Shown here piece by piece: positions 44,466 to 53,505 of a stretch of 64,000 nt of DNA. The notes beneath the pieces are model-generated. The model was not told the DNA's origin and did no database searches. It worked only from the letters and a program-made list of their open reading frames with translations. How positions within the stretch are numbered: the first letter of the stretch is position 1; every line of letters starts with the position of its first letter. Origin of the DNA: Paenibacillus contaminans (GTDB lineage: Bacteria; Bacillota; Bacilli; Paenibacillales; NBRC-103111); assembly GCF_003285015.1 (NCBI RefSeq), contig NZ_QMFB01000009.1, forward strand, positions 242,066 to 306,065, written 5' to 3'. The position numbers were made by a program, and so were the translations under genes.

Positions 44466-47400
44466 CGTCCCCAAAAACGAGCTTCAATCGACGGTCAAAG
44501 ACTCCGTTTACACAATCGATTACAGCTTCCTCATCCCTGGATTGAATGACGGAGCTTACCGTATAAAAGCGACTTATCAAGGTGCGGCGGGCATGCTGGA
44601 ACAGGAGCAATCCTTCAACCTTATTCCTTCGGCCAGGCCATCCATAATGGTGGAAAGAACGGCGAAAGACGGAATGGCTCCCGTGCATGCCGAAGACGGA
44701 TTTATTCGATCGGACGATAAAGAAGTTGCGGTTGCCGTCAAGGATGCTTACGGGTTGCCCTACGCCAACCGGTATGTCGAAGTCGATTACGGTTTCGGCA
44801 ATTGGGTTCAAACGGTAACCGATTCGGACGGGAAACTGGTCGTTTTCCGGAACGGCAAGCCTGCTTTGCTCAACGAGGGCGCTTCGTACGATTTTTCCAT
44901 TTCGATAAGGGCAAAAGAATTGCTTGCTTCGGAAAATATGTTCGTGGAAGACCTCTTCGATCAACAATATCCGGACAGCTATCTGATCGAAACCCGTTTT
45001 TTGGATCGGAACGGTGCGTTTATATCGAATGTATCCCCCAACTGGAAATATATAACCGGAGTCCAGCGTTTCTTGAGCGGTAGCGTGTTTATTTTAGATA
45101 AATCCACTTCGATGCCGCAGGTGAGCGGTTCGATTCAAAGCGGTAACGATCAGTATTGGTTTTCGCTAGGCCCGCAAGATTTAAAGCCTCCTCAGCAGGG
45201 AAAAAAGAAAACCGTTATCGTGGACGGCAGAAATTTTTCAAAGGTTTCATTTCAGCACACTTGGAACGGACTACCGGTAAGGATCGATGAAGTTTCTCTT
45301 ATTGACGATAGCTTGGATAGGCTTATCTATAGGGACTATTTCATCGGCAAATTATCGTTTCCAAATGACGGAAACGTTTATGTGGCCAATGGATCGGCCT
45401 ATCAAATGACGACCGTAGGGACTCTTCAGTCGGGGGACAAGGTGATGTTCCGTGAGCTTCTGGCTCCGAACGGGAGTTCTGCGGTCGGCGGCTACAATGC
45501 GCAGTCGTCCGATTATACCGGAATTGCAGTAGAAGCGGAGTATACAGACAATGACAAAGCTAAAATTCGCGTCGGGTATATGAACGACAACTTGAACTAT
45601 AACGAAACGATCATCGATTTGCAGCACGGCAAGAGGCTCTTCGTCAAGAAGAATGAAAAGCTGTATAAACTTAATGCCGCGGTCAATCGATACGGCGACG
45701 ATGCCACCCTGGTCCGGGAGTTTGTGCCGTCGGCGGATACATACGAGTTTCGGGCAGGCGAGCTGGCCGATGTGGGGATACGTAAATACGACGACCACAG
45801 CTATTATTATACTTACTTAAATTTACCGGAACGGCAAAGCTATATGCTCGGTGAAACGGCAGCGGTTGTTTTAGATGCAAAAGATAGCGAGGGAACGCAA
45901 GTCGATTTCAGCAGAAAAATTTTTGCGGATGTGATGCAGGGCGATAAACAAATTGCAAAAAGCAGTGAAGTACCCCCTTCCGAGATTTACTCGCCTAACG
46001 GCGAGAGGCTAGTCTATGCATGGAGTTTTTCTCCTTTTGAGACGGGAACCTACACGGTAAAGTTTTATGCAAGTCCAATAAACGATCAGAGTCAGATTGA
46101 GGTTTTGGGTGAAGCTGCATTTGAGGTGCTCCCGAGAAAGGAACTGGATGTGGAACTGCTGGATGCGAACGGGCAACGGATCGATTTGCTTGCCGCCTCT
46201 TACATAACTAAAGAACAGATGAAAAAGATATCCATTACGGTTCGGGCTCATAAAACTGGGGAAATCGGGGAGGCCATTCCGAATGCCGCAATAACATATT
46301 TTGGTTCAGATACGACAGGTACAAATTATTCGTCTACGGTTACTACCGTTACTACCGTTACTGCCGATACTCCGGTGCCAGTTACGGATCAGAACGGCAA
46401 CGTAATGATCCAACCGAGATTCATTGGTTCTGACATTAAAATACTAACCATTATTATCAATAAAGAAGGTTTTCTGCAGAAGACGATAAAATTACCGGTG
46501 ATAGACCCAACAAAGGAAGCAGTCGTGAAAATTACCGGCCTGGACAGGCCTGAATCCGATCCGGAGTATGCGGGTGGAATGCCCTTTCGCAACAGTTCTG
46601 TCGCTGTGTCGTATCAATCGGCCGATGCTATCGGGCAATTGAATACTTGGATTGGCCAGGAGGCAATCAGCAATCCGATCATCGTACCTGCGCCATCTTT
46701 GGTCAAGATCGGCTTGTCCAAGGCTGCTCAAGCTTACTCGGAGACTTCTGCCGAAATGGGGTACTATGTTTCCGGCTCCCTCCGCACGGAGGCAGGCAAG
46801 AAATACGATGTCGTACTGGATGCGAGAATGGAGAATCAACAGGTTATTAAGGTGAATGTGCCGCAAACGTTCCAGAGAATCTCGCTCGTTCCCAAGGATG
46901 GACCCGGAATGGCACTGGGCGCAGGGGTGATCAGTTATAACCATCCGAACAAAAACTACTTCTATGTAACAAAGGGCAACTACGATATTTTGGCGGAAAT
47001 CCCAGGTAAAGCTTATTTTGTTGAGAACGTTGAATTGACACAAAATAATATGAACTTGGAGATCGATACCGCATCCGAGAAGCAGGCGATTCTGCAAGGA
47101 GAATCCGATATTCGTAACTTAAGTGCGGATTATATAGCTGGCAATGGAACTCGTGTAAATGGTGGCTTTGCAAATAACGCTCTTTCCGTAACCCCAGGCA
47201 ATATACTTGTCAGCTTCAATCGTACTAAAGGAGTGAGAGAGTACAGGTACGCCGTCAAGTTATCCAAACAGAATCTGCTGCCTGGTAAAGTAAAGCGAAT
47301 AGGGGTGATAGAGCCTGCTAAATTAGATATCATAAGCGATATGCAATCGTTAAGGAAAAGGGATCAGCTCCAAATCGGTCTGTTGGACGAAGCGGGCGGC

Positions 47401-49512
47401 ATGGTGACTAACGTTACAGAAAGCAGGCTAGTTGTCTACAACAGTTATATAACAACGCATTATAGCAGTTCTGTTGTTGATGCCACCCTGCGAATGACCG
47501 ACAGTCAAGGCAAAGAAGTGTTTAAGTCGGTAACGTCAAATTACCCGCTTAACATGATGGTCCCGGATGATGACGGGACATATACAATAGAAGCGTCGCT
47601 TACTTTGGATGGCAAGCTGTATAGCATGAGTCGCAAGGTAACCTTCAAGACCTCGTCCTCCGGCGGAGATTCAGGCGGCAACCAAGGAGGCAACCAAGGA
47701 GGCAACCAAGGAGGCAACCAAGGAGGCAACCAAGGCGGCAACCAAGGCGGCAACCAAGGCGGCAACCAAGGTGGTAACCAAGGCGGGAATTCAGGCGGCA
47801 ACCCAGGCGGAGCTGCGGGCGGCGGAAATGGTCAGCAGGGTATCGTTCCGAAAGAAGTGACCGCCGGAAATATAAAACTGAAAGATATTGGTGCGAATCC
47901 GGATACGTCGGAAGCGGACAAAGCCAAGCTGGCCAGGGAAACGCTCGCGCAGATCGCCGATGCGGTTAAAGGGGTAGAAGATAGTCAAGACGCCGAGAAA
48001 ACGGTTCAGTCTGTCGCGGAAACCTTAAAGCATGCTTCCGGGCTAGCGGCGGGAATGAACGACGAAAAGCAGAAGGAACAAGTCGTGCAAGCTGTGAAAG
48101 ATTTGCTGAACAGCACGTCGTACGCATTGGATAAAGTCGGAGACGGCGCAAAAGCGGTCGAGCTGACTCGATCGATTATCGAAGGGGCTGCCGGTCTTGT
48201 CGGAAATGGAAAAAGGGACTCTCTGTCCTTGGCGGCCGAACAACTGAAGAACGGCCTGCTGGATATGGGCAGAAGAGCGGTTGAGAAAGCAGCGGCTGTC
48301 ACGCTGGAAAACAAGGACGTGAAGGTGGAAGGAAATGCAGCTCGAACAGCGTTGAATGCAAATCAGATAACTAGTCAGCTTGAACAGGCCAAGCAATCGC
48401 TTGCTTCGATTTCCGGAGCTTTGAAGGCTGCCATCGGTGATCATGCGGCGATCCGTCCGGTATTTTCGATTGTCTTCCCGCAGACGAACGGGACTATATC
48501 CAAGCTGGCGGCGGACTTGCCTTCGGATTTGATTACAGCGGCCCAAGAAAGCGGCATGACTGGTTTGAACGTGCAAATGGGCAATACAGGTTTTACGGTG
48601 GATTCGGATACGTTCGGCGTGCTGCGGAGCGGTCAATCTATTACACTCGCAGCCGAAATGGTTAGGCAAGCGGCGATTCCCGATCCTTTGAACGCCGAGA
48701 AGCTTGCCGACATTCCGGTCATGGAATTTAGCGCTGCGATCGACGGTAAGAAGGTCGAGAAATTCAACCGTCCTATGATGATTTCATTCGACGTGTCCGC
48801 TGTCGATACGAGCAAATATTCCGAAGAGGACTTGGCAAGCTTGACTGTTTATATGCTTAACGAGAAAACGCTTAAGTGGGAAGCTGTCGGCGGCCGATAT
48901 GATCTGGTAACGAAGACGATCCGGACTCTTCGCAGTCATTTCAGCAAGTACACGGTGATGAAATCGCAGTTCTCTTACAATGACACGAAAAGTCACTGGG
49001 CCCGCAAAGAAGTCACCGAATTGCTTGCCAAAGGAATTCTGGACGAAGGCTCCTCGTTCGAGCCGGACCGAGAAGTGACTCGCGAACAGTTCGCGGCATG
49101 GATCGTGCGCGCTTACGGTCTGGATGGTGCTGGCCTGCCGATGCCGTTTGAAGATGTGGAGCCGTCCAATCCTTACTTCGATGAGATCTCAACGGCATTT
49201 GCGGAAGGCATTATCAACGGTAAGAGTGATTCCCGATTCGATCCGAAATCGACGATTACAAGGCAAGAGATCGCAGTCATGCTCAGCCGGGCATTGTTGA
49301 AGTATGCGAATATTCAACCTGCTAAAGAATACTCCGGGTTAAATACCGCTTTCACGGATAGCAACCTAATTGCGGATTGGGCGGTGGAAGGTGTCGCTGC
49401 CTTAAAGCAACTTAAGCTAGTGGACGGTTACGAAGACGGTTCGTTTAAGCCTGAAGGATTTACGAGTAAAGCGGAAGCCGCGGTGCTTGTCTATCGGATT
49501 TATATGAAATAG
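44416..49512 (+). CDS. Giant SLH-domain surface protein, body (out of frame with its signal peptide)
   Basis: The frame is open for 1698 codons but its first ATG (44416) has no RBS and no signal peptide, so it depends on the upstream 82-codon ORF. The N-terminal ~1080 residues are a chain of beta-rich, repetitive domains (e.g. MLGETAAVVLDAKDSEGTQV). A flexible linker of nine GGNQ repeats is encoded at 47670-47790. A helical region (~1150-1330) and a beta domain follow, then three SLH domains from ~1518 to the end (SHWARKEVTELLAKGILDEG, FEPDREVTREQFAAWIVRAYG, DGSFKPEGFTSKAEAAVLVY). When expressed it would be a wall-anchored protein of about 1760 residues, probably an adhesin-like or S-layer-associated component. 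The function is unknown. Confidence 0.85.
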   Translation: MPFITGTGRGSRVGMFSVPKNELQSTVKDSVYTIDYSFLIPGLNDGAYRIKATYQGAAGMLEQEQSFNLIPSARPSIMVERTAKDGMAPVHAEDGFIRSDDKEVAVAVKDAYGLPYANRYVEVDYGFGNWVQTVTDSDGKLVVFRNGKPALLNEGASYDFSISIRAKELLASENMFVEDLFDQQYPDSYLIETRFLDRNGAFISNVSPNWKYITGVQRFLSGSVFILDKSTSMPQVSGSIQSGNDQYWFSLGPQDLKPPQQGKKKTVIVDGRNFSKVSFQHTWNGLPVRIDEVSLIDDSLDRLIYRDYFIGKLSFPNDGNVYVANGSAYQMTTVGTLQSGDKVMFRELLAPNGSSAVGGYNAQSSDYTGIAVEAEYTDNDKAKIRVGYMNDNLNYNETIIDLQHGKRLFVKKNEKLYKLNAAVNRYGDDATLVREFVPSADTYEFRAGELADVGIRKYDDHSYYYTYLNLPERQSYMLGETAAVVLDAKDSEGTQVDFSRKIFADVMQGDKQIAKSSEVPPSEIYSPNGERLVYAWSFSPFETGTYTVKFYASPINDQSQIEVLGEAAFEVLPRKELDVELLDANGQRIDLLAASYITKEQMKKISITVRAHKTGEIGEAIPNAAITYFGSDTTGTNYSSTVTTVTTVTADTPVPVTDQNGNVMIQPRFIGSDIKILTIIINKEGFLQKTIKLPVIDPTKEAVVKITGLDRPESDPEYAGGMPFRNSSVAVSYQSADAIGQLNTWIGQEAISNPIIVPAPSLVKIGLSKAAQAYSETSAEMGYYVSGSLRTEAGKKYDVVLDARMENQQVIKVNVPQTFQRISLVPKDGPGMALGAGVISYNHPNKNYFYVTKGNYDILAEIPGKAYFVENVELTQNNMNLEIDTASEKQAILQGESDIRNLSADYIAGNGTRVNGGFANNALSVTPGNILVSFNRTKGVREYRYAVKLSKQNLLPGKVKRIGVIEPAKLDIISDMQSLRKRDQLQIGLLDEAGGMVTNVTESRLVVYNSYITTHYSSSVVDATLRMTDSQGKEVFKSVTSNYPLNMMVPDDDGTYTIEASLTLDGKLYSMSRKVTFKTSSSGGDSGGNQGGNQGGNQGGNQGGNQGGNQGGNQGGNQGGNQGGNSGGNPGGAAGGGNGQQGIVPKEVTAGNIKLKDIGANPDTSEADKAKLARETLAQIADAVKGVEDSQDAEKTVQSVAETLKHASGLAAGMNDEKQKEQVVQAVKDLLNSTSYALDKVGDGAKAVELTRSIIEGAAGLVGNGKRDSLSLAAEQLKNGLLDMGRRAVEKAAAVTLENKDVKVEGNAARTALNANQITSQLEQAKQSLASISGALKAAIGDHAAIRPVFSIVFPQTNGTISKLAADLPSDLITAAQESGMTGLNVQMGNTGFTVDSDTFGVLRSGQSITLAAEMVRQAAIPDPLNAEKLADIPVMEFSAAIDGKKVEKFNRPMMISFDVSAVDTSKYSEEDLASLTVYMLNEKTLKWEAVGGRYDLVTKTIRTLRSHFSKYTVMKSQFSYNDTKSHWARKEVTELLAKGILDEGSSFEPDREVTREQFAAWIVRAYGLDGAGLPMPFEDVEPSNPYFDEISTAFAEGIINGKSDSRFDPKSTITRQEIAVMLSRALLKYANIQPAKEYSGLNTAFTDSNLIADWAVEGVAALKQLKLVDGYEDGSFKPEGFTSKAEAAVLVYRIYMK
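44435..44455 (+). repeat. Heptanucleotide tandem repeat (CGGGTCG x3) at the frameshift point
   Basis: Three perfect, contiguous copies of CGGGTCG. Three copies put the signal peptide and the SLH body out of frame; two copies (or five) place them in frame. The unit length of seven means each gain or loss changes the frame. Confidence 0.95.
47671..47790 (+). repeat. 12-bp tandem repeat encoding GGNQ linker
   Basis: Nine GGNQ units of twelve bases (GGAGGCAACCAA type), then GGNS and GGNP variants. Unit number can change without altering the frame, so it would vary linker length between the surface domains and the wall-binding part. Confidence 0.9.
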
Positions 49513-49629
49513 GCAATGGCTCGCCAGTCTTGCGCGATTCCGGACTGGAGTTCGAATGTCGATCCGCAACCGTCGAGCATACCGTTGCGTATTACCGGGT
49601 ATATGCTTTGCAGAAGGAGGTGAGGGCGA

Positions 49630-50007
49630 ATGGAGCTGTCGATCGACGTTGTGCTGTTTCTCGTTTGCGCGCTGTCGTGCTGTGCCTGGATAGCGGGGCC
49701 TAAGGCAGTTCGCATCTGGGGCGCCGCCTTGCAGGTTACGAGCCTGCTGCCGCTTCGCGCGGATTGGAGAGCGGCTCGGCCGCGTTTGCCGATCCGGATG
49801 CTGAGGGCAAGGCGCAAGCTTCCGCGGGCGTTCAGGGAAACGGCCGGAGGGGATGAACCGGCTTCCGGGATGGGGAAATTCCGTTACGAATACCCATCTA
49901 TAATCCCGGGAGGAATGTCTCATGGTATCCTTATTGGAGCCCGTGCTGCGGCCGATCGCAGCCGTACTGCATTCGCTGCTCACGTTTTTGTTTCAAGTAT
50001 CGCATGA
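49630..50007 (+). CDS. Possible small membrane protein upstream of yidC
   Basis: 125 codons. The main support is an unusually complete Shine-Dalgarno sequence (AGAAGGAGGTGA at 49612-49623) ending 6 bases before the ATG. The product would start with a membrane helix (VVLFLVCALSCCAWIAG) and continue with a basic tail. The last 86 bases overlap the yidC frame, and the C-terminal composition looks like an out-of-frame shadow, so only the first ~95 codons may be ancestral coding sequence. No family is recognised. It could be a leader coupled to yidC translation. Confidence 0.4.
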   Translation: MELSIDVVLFLVCALSCCAWIAGPKAVRIWGAALQVTSLLPLRADWRAARPRLPIRMLRARRKLPRAFRETAGGDEPASGMGKFRYEYPSIIPGGMSHGILIGARAAADRSRTAFAAHVFVSSIA

Positions 50008-50620
50008 TTGGGGAGTAGCCCTTATCGCGTTGACATTGCTTGTCAGGCTGGCACTTGGCGCGTTAAATCTGCGGACGGCCCGCCAATACGCGCGCCAGCA
50101 TAAGATTAAGCCCGAATTGATGAAGCTGAGGGAGAAGCATCAGGACAATCCGCAAACGCTTATGCAGGAAACCTTCAAGCTATATCGGCATAACGGCGTA
50201 AACCCGCTTGCCCCATTCGGCACTGCGCTGCTGCAAATGCCGGTGTTTATGGGCATGTACAGCATGTTCGCCGCCCACGGAAGCTCGATGACGTCTGTGC
50301 TGATTCCTTGGGTAAGTACATTCGCTCTTGCGGATCCGCTGCATTTGATCCCCGCTTTGGTCGGCGTATTGACGTTCCTTGTCAGCTTCATCCCTCTGCT
50401 CGGGGAATCCGAGATGCCGGCGGCGCCATTCGCTCAAAGACTGCTGCTTGCCGCCGTCGTTTCGATTGTTTTTACCGGGGTGATGTGGCGGGCGCCGGTA
50501 GCGTTAGGCCTGTACTCGATGTCCGGATCGCTGTTCGCTTTGCTGGAGCGGGTGTTTTACCGGCTGAAGCCGGGGCGCAAGCTGCTGCAAAAGCCGCTGC
50601 CAATCAAGCAAACGGCTTAA
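49922..50620 (+). CDS. yidC: YidC/Oxa1-family membrane protein insertase paralogue
   Basis: 232 residues from ATG 49922 (GGGAGG 8 bases upstream). The Oxa1 fold is clear: the first core helix WGVALIALTLLVRLALGALN contains the conserved Arg of the hydrophilic groove, followed by the cytoplasmic helical hairpin (KIKPELMKLREKHQDNP, LYRHNGVNPLAPFGTALLQMPVFMGMY) and four more helices. There is no lipoprotein Cys near the start and the protein is shorter than the ~255-residue housekeeping YidC, suggesting a secondary copy. It follows the giant SLH gene by 0.4 kb on the same strand. The family inserts small membrane proteins with or without SecYEG. Confidence 0.88.
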   Translation: MVSLLEPVLRPIAAVLHSLLTFLFQVSHDWGVALIALTLLVRLALGALNLRTARQYARQHKIKPELMKLREKHQDNPQTLMQETFKLYRHNGVNPLAPFGTALLQMPVFMGMYSMFAAHGSSMTSVLIPWVSTFALADPLHLIPALVGVLTFLVSFIPLLGESEMPAAPFAQRLLLAAVVSIVFTGVMWRAPVALGLYSMSGSLFALLERVFYRLKPGRKLLQKPLPIKQTA

Positions 50621-50649
50621 GAAGAGTCATCGAATAAGATAGAAACGAC

Positions 50650-50692
50650 AAAAAACCGGAAGCCCGATGACAAGCGAGCTTCCGGTTTTTTT
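50650..50692. terminator. Bidirectional Rho-independent terminator after yidC
   Basis: AAAAACCGGAAGC pairs perfectly with GCTTCCGGTTTTT around a 14-base loop, with a T-run on both strands. Confidence 0.92.
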
Positions 50693-50741
50693 GGCAGAAT
50701 AGGGCTCGCCTGGCAGAGATGCTGCCACTGAGGCTCCTCGA

Positions 50742-50938
50742 TATGCTGCAGTCCGAAATAGCCCGCCTGGAGCAAGGAATCGAGGTTCGTCTACCTCAGG
50801 AGTCCGATTTTGCCGGCTTGGGGAACGGGTTCACCGGTGTGCCGAGCAAAATACCCGCTGTAAGTAGGCGTTTTCGGACTCCAGGCATGGCAAGGAAGAC
50901 GTGCTCGATTCCAAATGGGCAAAGTCGGACTCCAGCGG
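50742..50938. repeat. Diverged dispersed repeat, copy B
   Basis: Related to 43691-43915: GCTGCAGTCCGAAAT at its left, then CCGCTGTAAG at 50855 and GGCGTTTTCGGACTCCA. The rest of the gap up to the response regulator gene at 51242 contains no supported gene. Confidence 0.6.
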
Positions 50939-51241
50939 ATGTAAGCGACGAGCGATGAGGGGTAAGCAGGGAGGAATTCGGTTGGCGGACCGGTAAATGT
51001 CAAAGACGTAACAGAAAGCACCCAAGGCGAACAAGAGGTAAGGGGTATGGGGGCGGGCCAGCAAAAAGGAGCTACGCTACGGGCGTCTTTGAAATCGTGT
51101 TTCTACCTCGAATTACGTTCAAAGAAACACGATTTCAGCGGTTGAAGCCTATCCCCACTACCTCGCCAACGGACAAACCTACATCGAACACCAAAGCCGC
51201 CGCAAGGCGGTCTTCTCGTCATGGAAAAAATATGTTACGTA

Positions 51242-51931
51242 TTAGAGCATGCCTTCATCCTGCGCTTTTTTCGTCGCTTGAATGCGGTCGCGCACGTCGA
51301 GCTTGGAATAGATGCTGCTGATGTAATTTTTAACGGTGCCTTCCGACAAAAAGAGCTTCTCGGATATTTCCCGGTTGTTCAGGCCGTCGGCGATGCAGCC
51401 GAGCACCTGGAGCTCCCGCTCGCTTAAGCCGTAAGCGGCGGATCTGGCTTGCTCCGCTTCCAGACGGGAAGTTCCGCTTTCGTTTGCGGCCGGAGCGCCG
51501 GAACCGTTGCTTTGCAGCTGGTTCACCATCATTTTGGCGATATCTTGGGGAATGAGCGTTCCGCCTTGATGCACCCACTTGATGCCCGAAGCGAGATCCT
51601 TGGGATGAATCGCCTTCAGCAGATAACCTTCCGCTCCTGCGCCGAGCGCTTCGACGACGTAATTGATTTCCTGGAACGTCGTCAGGATGATCAGCCTGAT
51701 GTTCGGCCAGCGCGTCTTGATTTGGCGTGTCGCTTCGACGCCGTCCATTTCCGGCATATGAATATCCATCAGCACGACGTTCGGGCTGTGCTGCTCGCAA
51801 AGCTCGATCGCCACGCGGCCGTTCTCGGCCATGCCGACTACCTCGATATCGGGGTCCATGTCGAGCACGATGTGCAAGCTTTCGCGTATGAGGTCCTGAT
51901 CGTCTACTAGCAGAAGCTTGATCGGTTTCAT
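51242..51931 (-). CDS. NarL/LuxR-family response regulator
   Basis: 229 residues from ATG 51931 (AAGGAGG 6 bases upstream; the ATG at 51937 lies right against it). The receiver has VDDQD, the phosphoacceptor in VVLMDIHMPEMDG (~54) and YLLKAIHPKD. The LuxR helix-turn-helix is GLSERELQVLGCIADGLNNREISEKLFLSEGTVKNYISSI, shown as a pattern. It is the partner of the kinase encoded 39 bases upstream and is likely to control the divergent ABC exporter at 53506. Confidence 0.92.
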   Translation of the reverse strand: MKPIKLLLVDDQDLIRESLHIVLDMDPDIEVVGMAENGRVAIELCEQHSPNVVLMDIHMPEMDGVEATRQIKTRWPNIRLIILTTFQEINYVVEALGAGAEGYLLKAIHPKDLASGIKWVHQGGTLIPQDIAKMMVNQLQSNGSGAPAANESGTSRLEAEQARSAAYGLSERELQVLGCIADGLNNREISEKLFLSEGTVKNYISSIYSKLDVRDRIQATKKAQDEGML

Positions 51932-51970
51932 AAACATCCTCCTTCGGGAACTGGCTCGTTGAGATTGCTG

Positions 51971-53248
51971 TTAAGGCTTCGGCTTTTGACGAAGCGGGAT
52001 TTTACAGGTGATCGTCGTTCCGAAGCCTCTGGCCGAAGAAGCCTGCAAGGTACCGTTCAGCGCGGAAATACGCTCACGCATCGCCTTCAGTCCAAAGCCT
52101 TCACGCAGCTTTTCGGTGCCGAAGCCGTTGTCTTCGATCCGCAGCAGGACGGAATCGGGCGCGAAATCGATCCAGACGTCGACGATCCCAGCCTCGCCGT
52201 GGCGTTTGGCATTCGTCAGCGACTCCTGCAAGCAGCGTACCAGCGTCAGGTGCATCTGCTTCGGAAGGGCGATTTCGTCTCCGCTTACTTTAATTTTGAC
52301 CTGCGTTCCGGTGTGCGTGGAAAATTCGCCGGCCAGCTGGCTAAGCTGCAGGGAAAGCGTTTCGGGTTCGTCCACGGGCGCGATCTGGTGAATGCTCCGC
52401 CGGACTTCGTCCAAGCCTTTGCGCGTCAGGCCGCGCAGCACCTCCAGCTTCTCCTTGGCCTTCTCGGGGGCCGAGTCCATTAGATAGGAGACGGCGTCCA
52501 TTCCCATAATAACCGAAGTGAACGTATGACCGACCGTATCGTGCAGCTCGCGCGCCAGCCGGTTCCGTTCCTCCAGCAGCGTCAGCTTCTCCACCTGGGA
52601 CGAATACTGCTCGAGCGCGCGGTTTTGTTCGCGGATCAGATGGTACTGCTTCAGGTTTTCCTCGTACAGCCGCTTCCTGCGGAGATGGTCGTGCATAATG
52701 CGGTTTACCGCCATCCCGACAGCCAGAATAACGGCATTATTGAATACGGAGCCTATAAATTCATAAGTAGGGTGTTCAAACGTCACGAAAAATACGTCTA
52801 GTACAGGCGGTCCGATCACGACGATCGGAGCGACCCACCAGATGGTCGACCGGTGTGCCAAATACCCTAAGATCATGCAGGACAAAGTCAGAACCGGCAC
52901 CGATTGATGCGTGGTTATGGTTGCCCATACCTGAAAAGCTCCATTGGTTACAAGGATCGCTACCGGAAACAGAAAATAATGGACATATCCCGGGCGCCAA
53001 AAAATGAGCGGTATGAAATAACCGCATACTGTGCCGATGATGGCCATGGTTCGATGATTGATAACCAAGGATTCCTGTTGAAAAATGATGGAGAACATGC
53101 TGAGTAGAAACCCGGTTGAGAAAATCGTGAAAAACACCCAGTCCTGCCAGTTCCATTTGCGTCGATCGATCAAGGTTTTCACCAACGTTTTTTCTTGAAA
53201 TGAAAAGAAGTTTTGCAGAAGGCTCGGCTCCATAAAATGCCGGCACAT
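51971..53248 (-). CDS. NarX/DesK-type sensor histidine kinase with multi-helix membrane domain
   Basis: 425 residues from ATG 53248 (GAAGG about 6 bases upstream). Five to six membrane helices occupy ~35-190 without a large extracellular domain, so the signal is probably sensed in the membrane. A coiled linker leads to a HisKA_3 dimerisation domain with LLEERNRLARELHDTVGHTF (His in the centre) and a HATPase domain (LQESLTNAKRHGE; DNGFGTEKLREGFGLKAMRERI). It phosphorylates the NarL-type regulator downstream. The pair is divergent from an ABC exporter, an arrangement common for antibiotic or membrane-stress response. Confidence 0.88.
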   Translation of the reverse strand: MCRHFMEPSLLQNFFSFQEKTLVKTLIDRRKWNWQDWVFFTIFSTGFLLSMFSIIFQQESLVINHRTMAIIGTVCGYFIPLIFWRPGYVHYFLFPVAILVTNGAFQVWATITTHQSVPVLTLSCMILGYLAHRSTIWWVAPIVVIGPPVLDVFFVTFEHPTYEFIGSVFNNAVILAVGMAVNRIMHDHLRRKRLYEENLKQYHLIREQNRALEQYSSQVEKLTLLEERNRLARELHDTVGHTFTSVIMGMDAVSYLMDSAPEKAKEKLEVLRGLTRKGLDEVRRSIHQIAPVDEPETLSLQLSQLAGEFSTHTGTQVKIKVSGDEIALPKQMHLTLVRCLQESLTNAKRHGEAGIVDVWIDFAPDSVLLRIEDNGFGTEKLREGFGLKAMRERISALNGTLQASSARGFGTTITCKIPLRQKPKP

Positions 53249-53300
53249 CTATACCTTCTCCCATTGTACATAAAAATAAGTACGGCACATAGTGATTCCA

Positions 53301-53352
53301 GTCATATTAGGGATATGACCGCGAACATGACCGCCGGCATGACGTTCGGCAC
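53301..53352. promoter_or_regulatory. Candidate operator region between the two-component system and ABC exporter
   Basis: GTCATA and TATGAC form an inverted repeat (53301-53319), followed by three ATGAC-starting blocks 12 bases apart (ATGACCGCGAAC, ATGACCGCCGGC, ATGACGTTCGGC). Regular spacing near one helical turn suggests binding by a response regulator dimer. Similar motifs occur upstream of the RND exporter and at the tdk 3' end. Confidence 0.35.
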
Positions 53353-53505
53353 TGCTTGAAGGTGACGGATCGCGGTTATACTTGTAAGGCGAGGAATAAC
53401 GGCTGCGTTCTCGGTTCCGTCTTGGAAGGAAGAGCGGTCTAAGCTTGTAAAGCAAGGAACAGCGGTTGAACGCTAAACCGTCAGTTCATCGATGGAGGGG
53501 AAACA

